A stretch of DNA of 59,051 nt from JAJVIP01 sp964405835 (GTDB taxonomy: Bacteria > Elusimicrobiota > Elusimicrobia > F11), in the NCBI GenBank assembly GCA_964405835.1, contig CAYOPN010000007.1, positions 1-59,051 on the forward strand. The letters are read 5' to 3'. The notes beneath the pieces were generated by a model, which saw only the letters and a program-made list of their open reading frames with translations, did no database searches and was not told the origin of the DNA. A program made the position numbers and the translations under genes. Below are positions 52,071-59,051 of this stretch, in pieces (the first letter of the stretch is position 1; each line of letters starts with the position of its first letter).

Positions 52071-52111
52071 AAAAAAAATCCCGCGACCGTTTTTTAAACG
52101 GACCGGGATTT
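52071..52111 (-). terminator. Intrinsic terminator on the - strand between VanZ-like gene and Rrf2 operon
   Basis: On the - strand: AAATCCCG (52111-52104) and CCGTTT pair with AAACGG and CGGGATTT (down to 52076), followed by eight T (52078-52071). It is a textbook intrinsic terminator 140 bp after the VanZ-like stop. It either ends that transcript or acts as an attenuator in front of the Rrf2/giant-protein operon. Confidence 0.75.
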
Positions 52112-52202
52112 CCTCTCTGAGCCGTGATCAATTTTTTGGTTTTCATGGTTAGAGAAACTTCCGACCAACCCAAAAAGGGTAACCGTGAAAAGGTTGATTC
52201 TC
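52112..52202 (-). other. Candidate structured leader RNA before the surface operon
   Basis: GAGAA (52202-52198 on the - strand) can pair with TTCTC (52156-52152), enclosing two hairpins: AACC/GGTT with a TTTTCAC loop, and ACCC/GGGT with a TTTTT loop. A three-way junction results. The closing strand TTTCTCT (52157-52151) can instead pair with AGAGAGG (52118-52112), directly before the terminator stem. This is a switch-like arrangement, but I recognise no known riboswitch class and it may be chance. Confidence 0.3.
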
Positions 52203-52252
52203 AATGGAAATGAGGAATAGAACTTAGGGGAGGGTTTTAAAAACGAGCTGAA

Positions 52253-52777
52253 TTATCGGTTCGAATTTGAAGGGGCGTAAAGAAATGCGATCAGCAGACC
52301 CAAGGCAACAGATATCGCGTTGAGTTGGACGTCATGAATGTCGTAGTGGCGGTGGGGAAGCAAACCTTGCAGCAGTTCATCGATCCATCCCGCCACACAT
52401 CCCAACACCCACGCCGAAATGTAGCGAACGGAAATTTTTGGAACATGATGGGAAAGAGCGCGCAGAAAAAACACGCCAACGAGACCATATTCAAAAAAAT
52501 GGACCTGTTCTTCCGGTGTTTTTACGGTGCGCGCCGCAAAATAATACGCGGCCCCGATCGCTACCAAGGGCAAAATTCTTTTGGGAGAAAATCCATGCCG
52601 CCGGATGAAAAGGACGATAATTCCGACGGAGGAGAGCGAAAAAAGGACCCCCAGCGAAATCCGGAGCCATCCGTGGGAGCGTAAAAAGGAAAGCGGTAGG
52701 CGCGCAACTTCGAGCGTGGCGTAAATTAATGCAACGTATCCAATTGCAATCAACCAATCGCGCGATTTTCCGCTCAT
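52253..52777 (-). CDS. VanZ-like membrane protein
   Basis: About 174 residues with four or five membrane helices (IAIGYVALIYATLEVARL; ISLGVLFSLSSVGIIVLFI; ILPLVAIGAAYYFAA; YGLVGVFFLRALS; AISVALGLLIAFLY). The VanZ family signature is clear in the second half: EQVHFFEYGLVG, then GCVAGWIDELLQGLLPHRHYD and DVQLNAISVALGL. VanZ proteins raise teicoplanin tolerance in enterococci; elsewhere their role is unknown. The ATG at 52777 is preferred to a TTG five codons earlier. It is divergent from the squalene-synthase-like gene and separated from the Rrf2 operon by a terminator, so it is its own unit. Confidence 0.82.
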   Translation of the reverse strand: MSGKSRDWLIAIGYVALIYATLEVARLPLSFLRSHGWLRISLGVLFSLSSVGIIVLFIRRHGFSPKRILPLVAIGAAYYFAARTVKTPEEQVHFFEYGLVGVFFLRALSHHVPKISVRYISAWVLGCVAGWIDELLQGLLPHRHYDIHDVQLNAISVALGLLIAFLYAPSNSNR

Positions 52778-52910
52778 GCGCCAACTATACAAATTGAAAT
52801 TGATCGAACTTTGGAAAGAATTTTGGAGATCTCACGTTCGCGCGCCGCTTTTAATATACAATGCCCGACGATAAAGACGTACCAAACTAATCCACAGGGT
52901 TATCCCCACA

Positions 52911-53756
52911 GTGCACACCGCAGGTCCCCTATCCTTTTTCTGGCCGCAAGCGTTTTTGGGCAGTCATTTTGCCCCGGCGTTTTTCTTTTTAAGCCGGGAG
53001 CGCCGGCAGGCCTTGAAGATCTTGTATGCCGCGTTTCGTCTACTGGACGATACGGTGGACAAGCCCGGTGGTGACCCCCTTCCGGTGTTGAATGCGTGGA
53101 GGAAATTTTTTGAGACCCGGGACTCCCGGGCACTTCAGGAAGTGGGTCATGAGAGGATCGGGGCTGCATTAGAATCAGTTTTTAAAACATATGATATTCA
53201 TAGTCTTTCACTTTTAGACTTCATATCGTATGGTGTGGAAGCAGACTTGCAGGTCGGCCGCTTTGAAACTCCGATGGACACGGAACGTTACTGCTACGGC
53301 GTGGCTGGAACAGTGGGTGTGGCGTGCCTTCCTATATTTGGAGTTCCCTGGCAGGAAGCCAAAGAATTCGCGATCCGTTTGGGCATTGCGGTCCAGTGGA
53401 TCAATACCATCCGGGACGTCGGTGTCGATGCGGACATGGGACGAATCTATTTACCCCAAGAACATTTGGAAAATTTTGGAGTATTGGAGGGGGACCTATT
53501 GGCCCGTCGCCCGTCCGCTGGTTTTTTGGAGTTGATGCGTTATGAGGGGGACGTGGCGCGCGGTCATTACCGGCGCGCGCTGGAGTTGATGCCGAAAAAG
53601 TGGGAGCGCGAATTGCTTCCGGCCCGCATCATGGGATCTATTTATATGAAGCTGCTTGCGAAAATAGAAAAGCACAACTATCCTGTGCTAAGCAAAAAGA
53701 TCACGTTAAATATTGTTGAAAAAGGAACCGCGACATGGAACGCGGTATGGAGTTAG
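52911..53756 (+). CDS. Squalene/phytoene synthase family protein
   Basis: 281 residues of the trans-isoprenyl head-to-head synthase family (CrtB, HpnC/HpnD). Visible: FFFLSRERRQALKILYAAFR at the N-terminus, the first aspartate motif RLLDDTVD, YCYGVAGTVGVACLPIFG, and the second motif INTIRDVGVDADMGRIYLP (family NxxRDxxED; Asp replaces the usual Glu). These bind the diphosphate magnesium ions. It may make phytoene or a hopanoid/squalene precursor; no carotenoid desaturase or squalene-hopene cyclase is nearby. The GTG at 52911 is the first start giving the conserved N-terminus. The 133-bp gap before it holds an AT-rich TTTTAATATACAAT but no certain promoter. Confidence 0.85.
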   Translation: MHTAGPLSFFWPQAFLGSHFAPAFFFLSRERRQALKILYAAFRLLDDTVDKPGGDPLPVLNAWRKFFETRDSRALQEVGHERIGAALESVFKTYDIHSLSLLDFISYGVEADLQVGRFETPMDTERYCYGVAGTVGVACLPIFGVPWQEAKEFAIRLGIAVQWINTIRDVGVDADMGRIYLPQEHLENFGVLEGDLLARRPSAGFLELMRYEGDVARGHYRRALELMPKKWERELLPARIMGSIYMKLLAKIEKHNYPVLSKKITLNIVEKGTATWNAVWS

Positions 53757-53826
53757 GATGAACAGTGCGTACTTGAAAAACCGGCCGGCAGGCGCCTATC
53801 CTTATAAAGTGAAGGAGGGAAACCTT

Positions 53827-54555
53827 GTGGCCCTAAGAGCGATCATATTTGACTGCGACGGTGTGTTGGTTGATTCCGAACCAATTCATTTCTCTGCTTT
53901 TAAAAAGACCTTGGCTTCGCAAGGCGCCCAACTCTCCGAAGAACTCTACAAAGAGCGTTATCTGGCCCTTGATGACAAAGGGCTGTTTACCCGTTTTTTT
54001 CAGGACCAAAAACGCGAGTTGTCCATTGAAGAATTAAAGCAGTTGATCGACGCGAAAGGCGCGGCCTTCCAAGAGCTCATCCAATCCGAGGGCATCATGG
54101 CGTTTCCGGCGGTGCCGGAATTCGTGATGGCGGCTTCCCAGCGTTATCCGCTTGCGATTGCTTCCGGCGCGCGCCGGCATGACTTGGAGCTGGTGCTTGA
54201 AGCGGCGGGCATCCGTCCTTATTTTGAAATCATCATCAGCGCCGATGATGTGGAAAACGGCAAACCCAACCCCGAGAGTTATTTGAAAGCGGTGGAAGGG
54301 CTCAATGCCTCAGGCAAACGAACCACTCCGATCAAGCCCGAGGAATGCGCCGTTATTGAGGATTCCCGCGAAGGCATTGTTTCCGCGCACTCCGCCGGAA
54401 TGAAATGCATCGCCGTGGCGACGTCTTATCCGATCTTCGAGCTTTCGCATGCCGACTTGGTGCTTCCGGCCTTGGCATCGTTGAAAATATCGCAGGTCGA
54501 GGACCTGTTTCAGCCTCCGCAGCTTTTGGCTGTTCCCGCCCCACAAAACAACTAA
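53827..54555 (+). CDS. HAD-superfamily hydrolase, beta-phosphoglucomutase-like
   Basis: About 242 residues: motif I RAIIFDCDGVLVDSEPIHF, a helical cap, motif II AIASGARRHDLELVLEAAGI, motif III ENGKPNPESYLKAVE, motif IV CAVIEDSREGIVSAHSAGM. The DSEP after motif I and the SGARR motif place it with beta-phosphoglucomutases and sugar-phosphate phosphatases (HAD-IA, variant 3). I start at the GTG at 53827, seven bases after a perfect AAGGAGGG. In-frame ATGs at 53758 and upstream would add an unusual leader reading NSAYLKNRPAGAYPY. The substrate is not determined by context. Confidence 0.85.
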   Translation: MALRAIIFDCDGVLVDSEPIHFSAFKKTLASQGAQLSEELYKERYLALDDKGLFTRFFQDQKRELSIEELKQLIDAKGAAFQELIQSEGIMAFPAVPEFVMAASQRYPLAIASGARRHDLELVLEAAGIRPYFEIIISADDVENGKPNPESYLKAVEGLNASGKRTTPIKPEECAVIEDSREGIVSAHSAGMKCIAVATSYPIFELSHADLVLPALASLKISQVEDLFQPPQLLAVPAPQNN

Positions 54556-54571
54556 AGAGGAACTGGTTTCC

Positions 54572-55915
54572 ATGACAAGTGTACGCAGTAGAATTCTGTT
54601 TTTCTTCACGCTATTCGCGGTCGCGTCGATGCTGGCGGTCTACGTCAGCAGCCGCAGCACGCGGTCGATCGGAAGCGTGGCCAACACGGTAATCAATCAG
54701 CACATGCCGATGGTGCTGGCGTTGAACGAAATGGAAATTTCGCTCCAGAAACAGGACAACAGCATCCACCGTTATCTGATCACCAGCGACAAGGTGCTTC
54801 TCGATGAATATGAGAAGCAGCGCTTGAACTACGAGCGCGCCGCCCAAGAAGCCCGCAAATATTCCACCGAAGACGTCGAGGAAGACAAGCTTATTGAAGT
54901 CGACGAGCTTTACGCGCAATACGACGGTCTTAACCGTCAGGTCCTTATGAGCCACCGGCGCGACCCCGCCCGTTCGGTCCGTTTGCTCGACAGTAAAGAT
55001 CAATTCTTGGTGCGCATTCAGGCGCTTGTGGACGAAATTGAGGCGATCCGCAGCGGCATGACCATCGTTCGCAAAGAACAAGTGCGCGAGACATTGCGCC
55101 GCCATGGCATTGTAGCTTACGGTTTTCTTGCGATCATCGCGGCCTGTTTTATTGTTTTGTGGGTCTATTTGTTCCGCTATTTGGTGCAGCCGCTCAGCCT
55201 GCTGTTGGAAGGTATCCGCAACTTCACGCGCGGCAACACCGAAGTGCAGATCCCCCGGATCGGGAAAGACGAACTCGGCGAACTCCAGGACGCGTTCAAC
55301 GAAATGTCCCGCGAGATCGCGGTCGAGCGCAAGAAACTTCGCAACGAGTCCCAGAGCGACGCGCTCACGGGCCTTTTCAATATGCGGTATTTCCGCATGC
55401 AACTGGCCGAAGAGTTTTCTCGCTCGCAGCGCTATGGCCGCCCATTGACGTTGCTCATGATCGACGTGGACCATTTCAAGGCGTACAACGATCGCAACGG
55501 TCACCCGGCCGGCGACATCGTTCTGAAAGAAGTTTCGCGCATCTTTATTCGCAACGTGCGCGGCACGGACATTGTTGCACGTTACGGTGGCGAAGAATTT
55601 GTGGTGCTTTTGCCCGAGACCCCCTTGGATTCCGGTGTCAGCGTGGCCGAGAAAATCCGCAAAGCCGTTGAGGAACATTATTTCCCGTTCGCCGGATCGC
55701 AGGGCGGACAGAAAATCACGGTGTCGATCGGTGTGGCGTCCTATCCGGACGTGCACGTGACGAGCGACCAGGACTTGATCGAGTCATCCGACAAAGCGCT
55801 TTATTCCGCCAAAAAAGACGGCCGCAACCGCGTCTATATTTCTTCCAAAACAGAAGGAAATATTTCGTTCGCCATTTATCAGTCGGCCGAAAAAACCACC
55901 GCCGGCAAGAATTAG
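54572..55915 (+). CDS. Membrane diguanylate cyclase (sensor, HAMP, GGDEF)
   Basis: 447 residues. An N-terminal helix (ILFFFTLFAVASMLAVYV), a periplasmic four-helix-bundle-like sensor of about 150 residues (chemoreceptor/MCP type), a second membrane helix (IVAYGFLAIIAACFIVLWVY), a HAMP linker (VQPLSLLLEGIRNFTRGN, DELGELQDAFNEM) and a GGDEF domain with the signature YGGEEF. It makes cyclic di-GMP. The inhibitory I-site RGTD is present, five residues before GGEEF, so product inhibition is expected. No EAL domain. The stop overlaps the nth start (TAGTG). The nearby giant surface operon would be a sensible c-di-GMP-controlled target, but there is no direct evidence. Confidence 0.93.
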   Translation: MTSVRSRILFFFTLFAVASMLAVYVSSRSTRSIGSVANTVINQHMPMVLALNEMEISLQKQDNSIHRYLITSDKVLLDEYEKQRLNYERAAQEARKYSTEDVEEDKLIEVDELYAQYDGLNRQVLMSHRRDPARSVRLLDSKDQFLVRIQALVDEIEAIRSGMTIVRKEQVRETLRRHGIVAYGFLAIIAACFIVLWVYLFRYLVQPLSLLLEGIRNFTRGNTEVQIPRIGKDELGELQDAFNEMSREIAVERKKLRNESQSDALTGLFNMRYFRMQLAEEFSRSQRYGRPLTLLMIDVDHFKAYNDRNGHPAGDIVLKEVSRIFIRNVRGTDIVARYGGEEFVVLLPETPLDSGVSVAEKIRKAVEEHYFPFAGSQGGQKITVSIGVASYPDVHVTSDQDLIESSDKALYSAKKDGRNRVYISSKTEGNISFAIYQSAEKTTAGKN

Positions 55916-56550
55916 TGTTTCGAAAGAATCAGGACGTTCCCGCCTTACTCAAAAACCTCAAGGCTGTTTACTCAAACCCGGAGTGTGCGTTAACCCACAG
56001 CTCGCCGCTGGAGCTTTTGGTCGCCACCATTCTCTCCGCTCAATGCACCGACGAACGCGTCAATAAAATCACGCCCGCGTTGTTCAAGCGTTACCGCCGC
56101 GCTGCCGATTACGCGTCCGCCGATCCGCTCGAGCTGGAAAAGCTGATCCATTCGGCCGGTTTCTATCGGAACAAAGCCAAGTCCATCATGGGCATGGCGA
56201 AGATCGTGTCGGAAAAATTTGGCGGTGATATTCCGAAAGAAATGGAAAAGCTTTTGGAGCTGCCCGGCGTGGCGCGCAAGACCGCCAACGTGCTTTTGGG
56301 CGTGGCGTTTAAAAAAGCGGTCGGTGTTGTTGTTGATACGCACGTGATGAGGCTGTCGAACCGGCTCGGTCTTAGTAAGCAAAAGTCACCCGAAAAAATT
56401 GAACAGGATTTAATGAAAGCGGTGCCCCAGAGTGATTGGATCTGGCTGTCGCACGCGTTGATCATGCACGGTCGCCGCGTGTGCAAGGCGCGCAACCCTG
56501 AATGCCAAAGCTGCCCCATCCGCAAGAATTGCGCCAATCCGGAAATATGA
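55915..56550 (+). CDS. nth: Endonuclease III
   Basis: 211 residues: a DNA glycosylase/AP lyase for oxidised pyrimidines. Helix-hairpin-helix LLELPGVARKTANVLL with the catalytic Lys, VVVDTHVMRLSNRLGL with the catalytic Asp, and the C-terminal [4Fe-4S] site CKARNPECQSCPIRKNC (C-x6-C-x2-C-x5-C). Normal length. The GTG start overlaps the preceding stop by one base, and its own stop overlaps the DUF309 gene by ATGA. Confidence 0.96.
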   Translation: MFRKNQDVPALLKNLKAVYSNPECALTHSSPLELLVATILSAQCTDERVNKITPALFKRYRRAADYASADPLELEKLIHSAGFYRNKAKSIMGMAKIVSEKFGGDIPKEMEKLLELPGVARKTANVLLGVAFKKAVGVVVDTHVMRLSNRLGLSKQKSPEKIEQDLMKAVPQSDWIWLSHALIMHGRRVCKARNPECQSCPIRKNCANPEI

Positions 56551-56954
56551 ACCGCGATCCGCGCTACTTAAAAGGCATTGAGCACTTCAATAAGCGCGAG
56601 TTCTTCGATGCGCACGAAACCTGGGAAGATCTTTGGAACGACGAACACGGCGAGGCGCACGCGTTCGTGCAAGGGTTGATACAATTTGCGACGTCGCTGC
56701 ATCACTTTGAGGCGCACAATTTGAAAGGGACAAAATTGCTTTACGAGGCTGGCGTTGAATTGTTGCGGCCCTATGGAAATGAGTATTGGGGGCTTCCGGT
56801 AAAAAAACTGATTGATGACATGACCGCTTGCGTAAAAGACGTGTTGCCGTACAAGCAATCGGATTTGCCGGGGCGGTATCATGCGGACAAAGAAAAATTT
56901 CCGGTGCAAATCCAAGACGCGTTGGTGCCCAGGATCAAATTGAAGGAGAATTAA
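56547..56954 (+). CDS. DUF309 family protein
   Basis: About 135 residues, all-helical. The family pattern YLKGIEHFNKREFFDAHETW followed by EDLWNDEHG and FVQGLIQFATSLHHF is that of DUF309, a small conserved family of unknown function in bacteria and chloroplasts; the His/Glu set (FDAHExWE, HH) may bind a ligand. The ATG at 56547 overlaps nth by ATGA and gives the usual start; an earlier in-frame ATG is inside nth. The stop overlaps the Nudix start (TAATG). Confidence 0.88.
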   Translation: MNRDPRYLKGIEHFNKREFFDAHETWEDLWNDEHGEAHAFVQGLIQFATSLHHFEAHNLKGTKLLYEAGVELLRPYGNEYWGLPVKKLIDDMTACVKDVLPYKQSDLPGRYHADKEKFPVQIQDALVPRIKLKEN

Positions 56955-57490
56955 TGCCGCAGAAAAAACTTTGGTTCAGCATGGACTTGCGCGACCTGCT
57001 TTATTGTTTCGTTTGCGGAAACAAATTGCGCAAGGAACCCATTCCCGGTGACAAAAAGAAACGGCTTGTTTGTGTGTCATGCCGCCATATCAGTTACACC
57101 AATCCAAAGTCCGTGGCGGGCCTTATTCCACTGATGCCTGACGGCCGGGTTGCCTTGCTGCGCCGCAATCTTGAGCCGGGGTTCGGCAAATGGTCCTTTC
57201 CGGCCGGTTTTCAAGAACTGGGAGAGAGTTCGACAGACGCGGCCGCGCGGGAAACCATGGAAGAAATTTGCGCGCGCGCCAAAGCGACCAGATTGCTGGG
57301 AGTCTATTCATATCCGGAATCGAACGTGGTGACGGTTGTGTACGTGGGTAAAGTGCTCCGCGGCGAGCGACCGCATCCGGGCGTTGAATCAATCGAAGTG
57401 AAATATTTCCGGCCCGCCGAGATCCCCTGGAAGGATCTGGCTTTCCGTAGCACGCGCGAAGCATTAAAGGACTGGGTGAAATCACGATGA
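56954..57490 (+). CDS. Nudix hydrolase with N-terminal zinc ribbon
   Basis: 178 residues. A zinc ribbon with two CxxC pairs (CFVCGNKL, CVSCRH, about residues 18-49), then the Nudix fold with the box GFQELGESSTDAAARETMEE followed by ICARA. The usual Gly near the end of the box is Cys, which many Nudix enzymes tolerate. The layout resembles NudC/COG1051-type NADH or ADP-ribose pyrophosphatases, but the NudC substrate motif (SQPWPFxxS) is absent, so the substrate is open. It overlaps the exonuclease gene by ATGA. Confidence 0.9.
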   Translation: MPQKKLWFSMDLRDLLYCFVCGNKLRKEPIPGDKKKRLVCVSCRHISYTNPKSVAGLIPLMPDGRVALLRRNLEPGFGKWSFPAGFQELGESSTDAAARETMEEICARAKATRLLGVYSYPESNVVTVVYVGKVLRGERPHPGVESIEVKYFRPAEIPWKDLAFRSTREALKDWVKSR

Positions 57491-58287
57491 CGCTGCCGTT
57501 CCCGATAAAACGCCCCATTATTTTTTTCGACCTCGAGACCACCGGCCTTGATCAGAAATACGACCGCATCATTGAGATCGGCGCGGTCAAGATCCATCCG
57601 GACGGGAAGCGCGAGACCTACACGCAACGCATCAATCCGCAGATGCGGATTGCGGCCGAGATCACGGCTCTGACCGGGATCTCCAATGAAGACGTCGCGG
57701 CCATGCCCACGTTTGCGCAAGCGGCCCCGCAGATAGACACCTTTTTCAAGGGATGCGACCTGGGCGGCTACAACATTGCGCGGTTTGACACGAAAGTCAT
57801 GATTGAGGAATTCAAGCGCGTTGGTATGAACTTCAAAATGGAAGAACGCGCTGTGATCGATTCGCAGGTCATTTTCCATCAAAAGGAAAAACGCGACCTT
57901 TCGGCCGCGTACAAGTTTTATTGCAACAAGGACCTGACCTCGGCCCATTCAGCGCAGGCCGACATCGATGCGACGCTGGATGTTTTTCTATCGCAGATGG
58001 AACGATATCCGGACCTGCCGCGCGACCTGCAGGCGCTGCACAACTTCTGCCGCGGCACGCAAGACCGGTTCGTGGATTCGGAAGGAAAGTTCTTCTGGCG
58101 GGACGGCGAGGCCGTGTTCAATTTCGGGAAGTACAAGTCACAAACGCTGAAGCAGGTGGCGAAATCCTATCCGGAATATCTGAACTGGGTGATCTCGCCC
58201 GAGCGGCAATTCGCCCAGGACGTGATCGACATCTGCTACAAGGCGATGAAGGGCGAATTCCCTAAGAAACCGGAAGCAATTTCTTAA
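57487..58287 (+). CDS. DnaQ-like 3'-5' exonuclease (DEDDh) with C-terminal DUF3820-like domain
   Basis: 266 residues. Exonuclease motifs: I PIIFFDLETTGL (Asp, Glu), II LGGYNIARFDTKVM (Asp), III HSAQADIDAT (His and Asp five residues apart, DEDDh). It is close to DNA polymerase III epsilon subunit. The C-terminal 60 residues, FNFGKYKSQTLKQVAKSYPE and YLNWVI, match the small domain often following such exonucleases (DUF3820-like). It may proofread or trim DNA or RNA. Its 3' end overlaps the 3' end of the convergent clpP by 26 bp. Confidence 0.92.
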   Translation: MTLPFPIKRPIIFFDLETTGLDQKYDRIIEIGAVKIHPDGKRETYTQRINPQMRIAAEITALTGISNEDVAAMPTFAQAAPQIDTFFKGCDLGGYNIARFDTKVMIEEFKRVGMNFKMEERAVIDSQVIFHQKEKRDLSAAYKFYCNKDLTSAHSAQADIDATLDVFLSQMERYPDLPRDLQALHNFCRGTQDRFVDSEGKFFWRDGEAVFNFGKYKSQTLKQVAKSYPEYLNWVISPERQFAQDVIDICYKAMKGEFPKKPEAIS

Positions 58288-58879
58288 AGCTGATAATTTC
58301 GTCGACGAGGCCGTAGGCCTTCGCTTCTTCCGCCGACATGTAGTAGTTCCGTTCGCTGTCTTCCTGCACTTTCTTGACCGGTTGGTTGCAATGCAAAGCG
58401 ATGATGGAATTGAGCCGTTCCTTGGTCTCGGCCATTTCCTTGGCCTCAATCTCGATGTCGGTCACCTGCCCTGAAATCCCGTCCCCGTAAATCAACGGCT
58501 GATGGATCATGATCCGCGAATTCGGAAGGCAAAAGCGTTTTCCTTTGGTCCCCGCCGCCAGTAGCACCGCTCCGAAGGACATGGCCATTCCCATGCAGAT
58601 CGTCGTGATGGGGGACTTGATGTATTGCATCGTGTCGTAGATGGCGAGACCGGCCGTGACCATGCCGCCGGGGGAATTGATGTAGAGGTTGATTTCTTTA
58701 TCGGGGTCTTCCGATTCTAAATAAAGCAATTGGGCAATGATCATGTTCGCCGAGTCGGTGTCCACCTGCCCACCGAAACCGCCCACAAACAAAATCCGGT
58801 CCTTGAGAAGCCGCGAGTAAATATCGTAGGTGACGGCGGCGCCTTGGTTCCAACGTTCGAGAATTGTGGGGACGATCAT
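58262..58879 (-). CDS. clpP: ATP-dependent Clp protease proteolytic subunit with Ser-His-Asn triad
   Basis: 205 residues with all ClpP landmarks: RILFVGGFGGQVD, INLYINSPGGMVTAGLAIYD, GMAMSFGAVLLAAGTKGKR with S101, PNSRIMIHQPL with H126, and MSAEEAKAYGLVDEII. The position of the third catalytic residue (Asp in RDRF/RDxFM of normal ClpP) is N178, in SERNYYM. Listeria ClpP1 has the same change and works only in mixed rings with ClpP2, so this may be an accessory isoform. The hydrophobic-pocket and handle regions look normal. It overlaps the upstream membrane-protein gene by ATGA and the convergent exonuclease gene by 26 bp. Confidence 0.93.
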   Translation of the reverse strand: MIVPTILERWNQGAAVTYDIYSRLLKDRILFVGGFGGQVDTDSANMIIAQLLYLESEDPDKEINLYINSPGGMVTAGLAIYDTMQYIKSPITTICMGMAMSFGAVLLAAGTKGKRFCLPNSRIMIHQPLIYGDGISGQVTDIEIEAKEMAETKERLNSIIALHCNQPVKKVQEDSERNYYMSAEEAKAYGLVDEIISFKKLLPVS

Positions 58880-59051
58880 GTGAGGGGCTCCTTGCTTGCC
58901 GGGCTGTTTGGCGAGCTTGTGTTTTGTGGGCTTTTATCATTTTTCCGGTACATCAAAACCCCAACCACGACCGCCGTGAAGAAAAGCGCGTCGCTAAACG
59001 AATACCCCCCGAGAAGAATGCTGTCAGACAACAGCGGTCCCGCCAGCATCA
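58876..59051 (-). CDS. C-terminal end of a membrane protein (5' part outside window)
   Basis: About 57 codons open to the window edge, ending at a TGA that overlaps the clpP ATG (ATGA). The peptide has one hydrophobic helix (SDALFFTAVVVGVLMY), then a basic spot (RKND) and a polar Ser/Pro/Asn-rich cytoplasmic tail. Too little is visible to name the family. The overlap indicates co-expression with clpP. Confidence 0.6.
   Translation of the reverse strand, partial: MLAGPLLSDSILLGGYSFSDALFFTAVVVGVLMYRKNDKSPQNTSSPNSPASKEPLT

Noticed and set aside
52112..52202. Cyclic di-GMP or other named riboswitch before the surface operon
   Set aside because: The conserved cores of known classes (for example the GGCAAACC and CGCAAAGC pieces of GEMM) are not present.
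52885..52910. TAATCCACA and TTATCCCCACA before the squalene-synthase-like gene, looking like DnaA boxes
   Set aside because: Only two imperfect matches, no AT-rich unwinding region, no dnaN or other origin genes nearby; probably chance.

Overview
The window reads as one contiguous stretch of a Gram-negative-type bacterial chromosome (outer-membrane beta-barrel protein, lipoprotein, signal peptidase) of moderately high GC. Genes are tightly packed and very often overlap by ATGA, GTGA or TAATG junctions. The mix suggests an uncultured phylum such as Elusimicrobiota or Omnitrophota, but no rRNA or other phylogenetic marker is present, so this is a weak guess. I see no tRNA or rRNA gene and no CRISPR array.

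Left part (1-25819, + strand), housekeeping: the 3' part of queG and a MidA-like methyltransferase, each carrying an in-frame copy of the same 96-bp palindromic repeat; an orphan Flp pilin plus mini-secretin; tpiA and rpiB; a three-gene signalling operon (proline-rich protein, DnaA-type ATPase without DNA-binding domain, histidine kinase); mtnP, HAD phosphatase, membrane protein, hemB; a metallo-beta-lactamase-fold lipoprotein whose signal peptide is partly encoded by an inverted-repeat element; a glycoside hydrolase, signal peptidase I and a redoxin. After an intergenic palindromic repeat comes a run of almost entirely overlapping genes (hemL, ornithine-cyclodeaminase-like, DUF1015, cvpA, pabB, pabC, hisG, DUF5678-like, retropepsin-like, gltX), then an unknown gene.

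Small accessory patch (25820-27015): a frameshifted remnant of a pyrimidine-dimer glycosylase and a Fic protein with a C-terminal helix-turn-helix, preceded by a sigma70-type promoter embedded in a perfect 14-bp inverted repeat.

Surface-system region (27012-51990, all - strand, about 25 kb): in transcription order, an Rrf2-type regulator lacking the Fe-S cysteines, a 4761-residue secreted repeat/fibronectin-III protein, a small secreted beta protein, a two-domain DUF916-like protein, four more copies of the small protein (two from a recent perfect 698-bp tandem duplication), a fibronectin-III protein with a FlgD/CHU_C-like C-terminus, a PorV-like outer-membrane protein fused to a proline-rich domain, and a membrane-anchored beta-propeller-like protein. 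The small proteins resemble the C-terminal domain of the giant protein, and they share a mature N-terminal DSLTxxIxP tag with the fibronectin protein. I propose this as a previously undescribed cell-surface assembly system, loosely parallel to Gram-positive WxL loci.

Right part: a VanZ-like gene (-), then squalene/phytoene synthase-like, HAD mutase-like, a diguanylate cyclase, nth, DUF309, Nudix and a DnaQ-type exonuclease (+), convergent with a ClpP whose catalytic Asp is Asn, and the 3' end of a membrane-protein gene at the edge.
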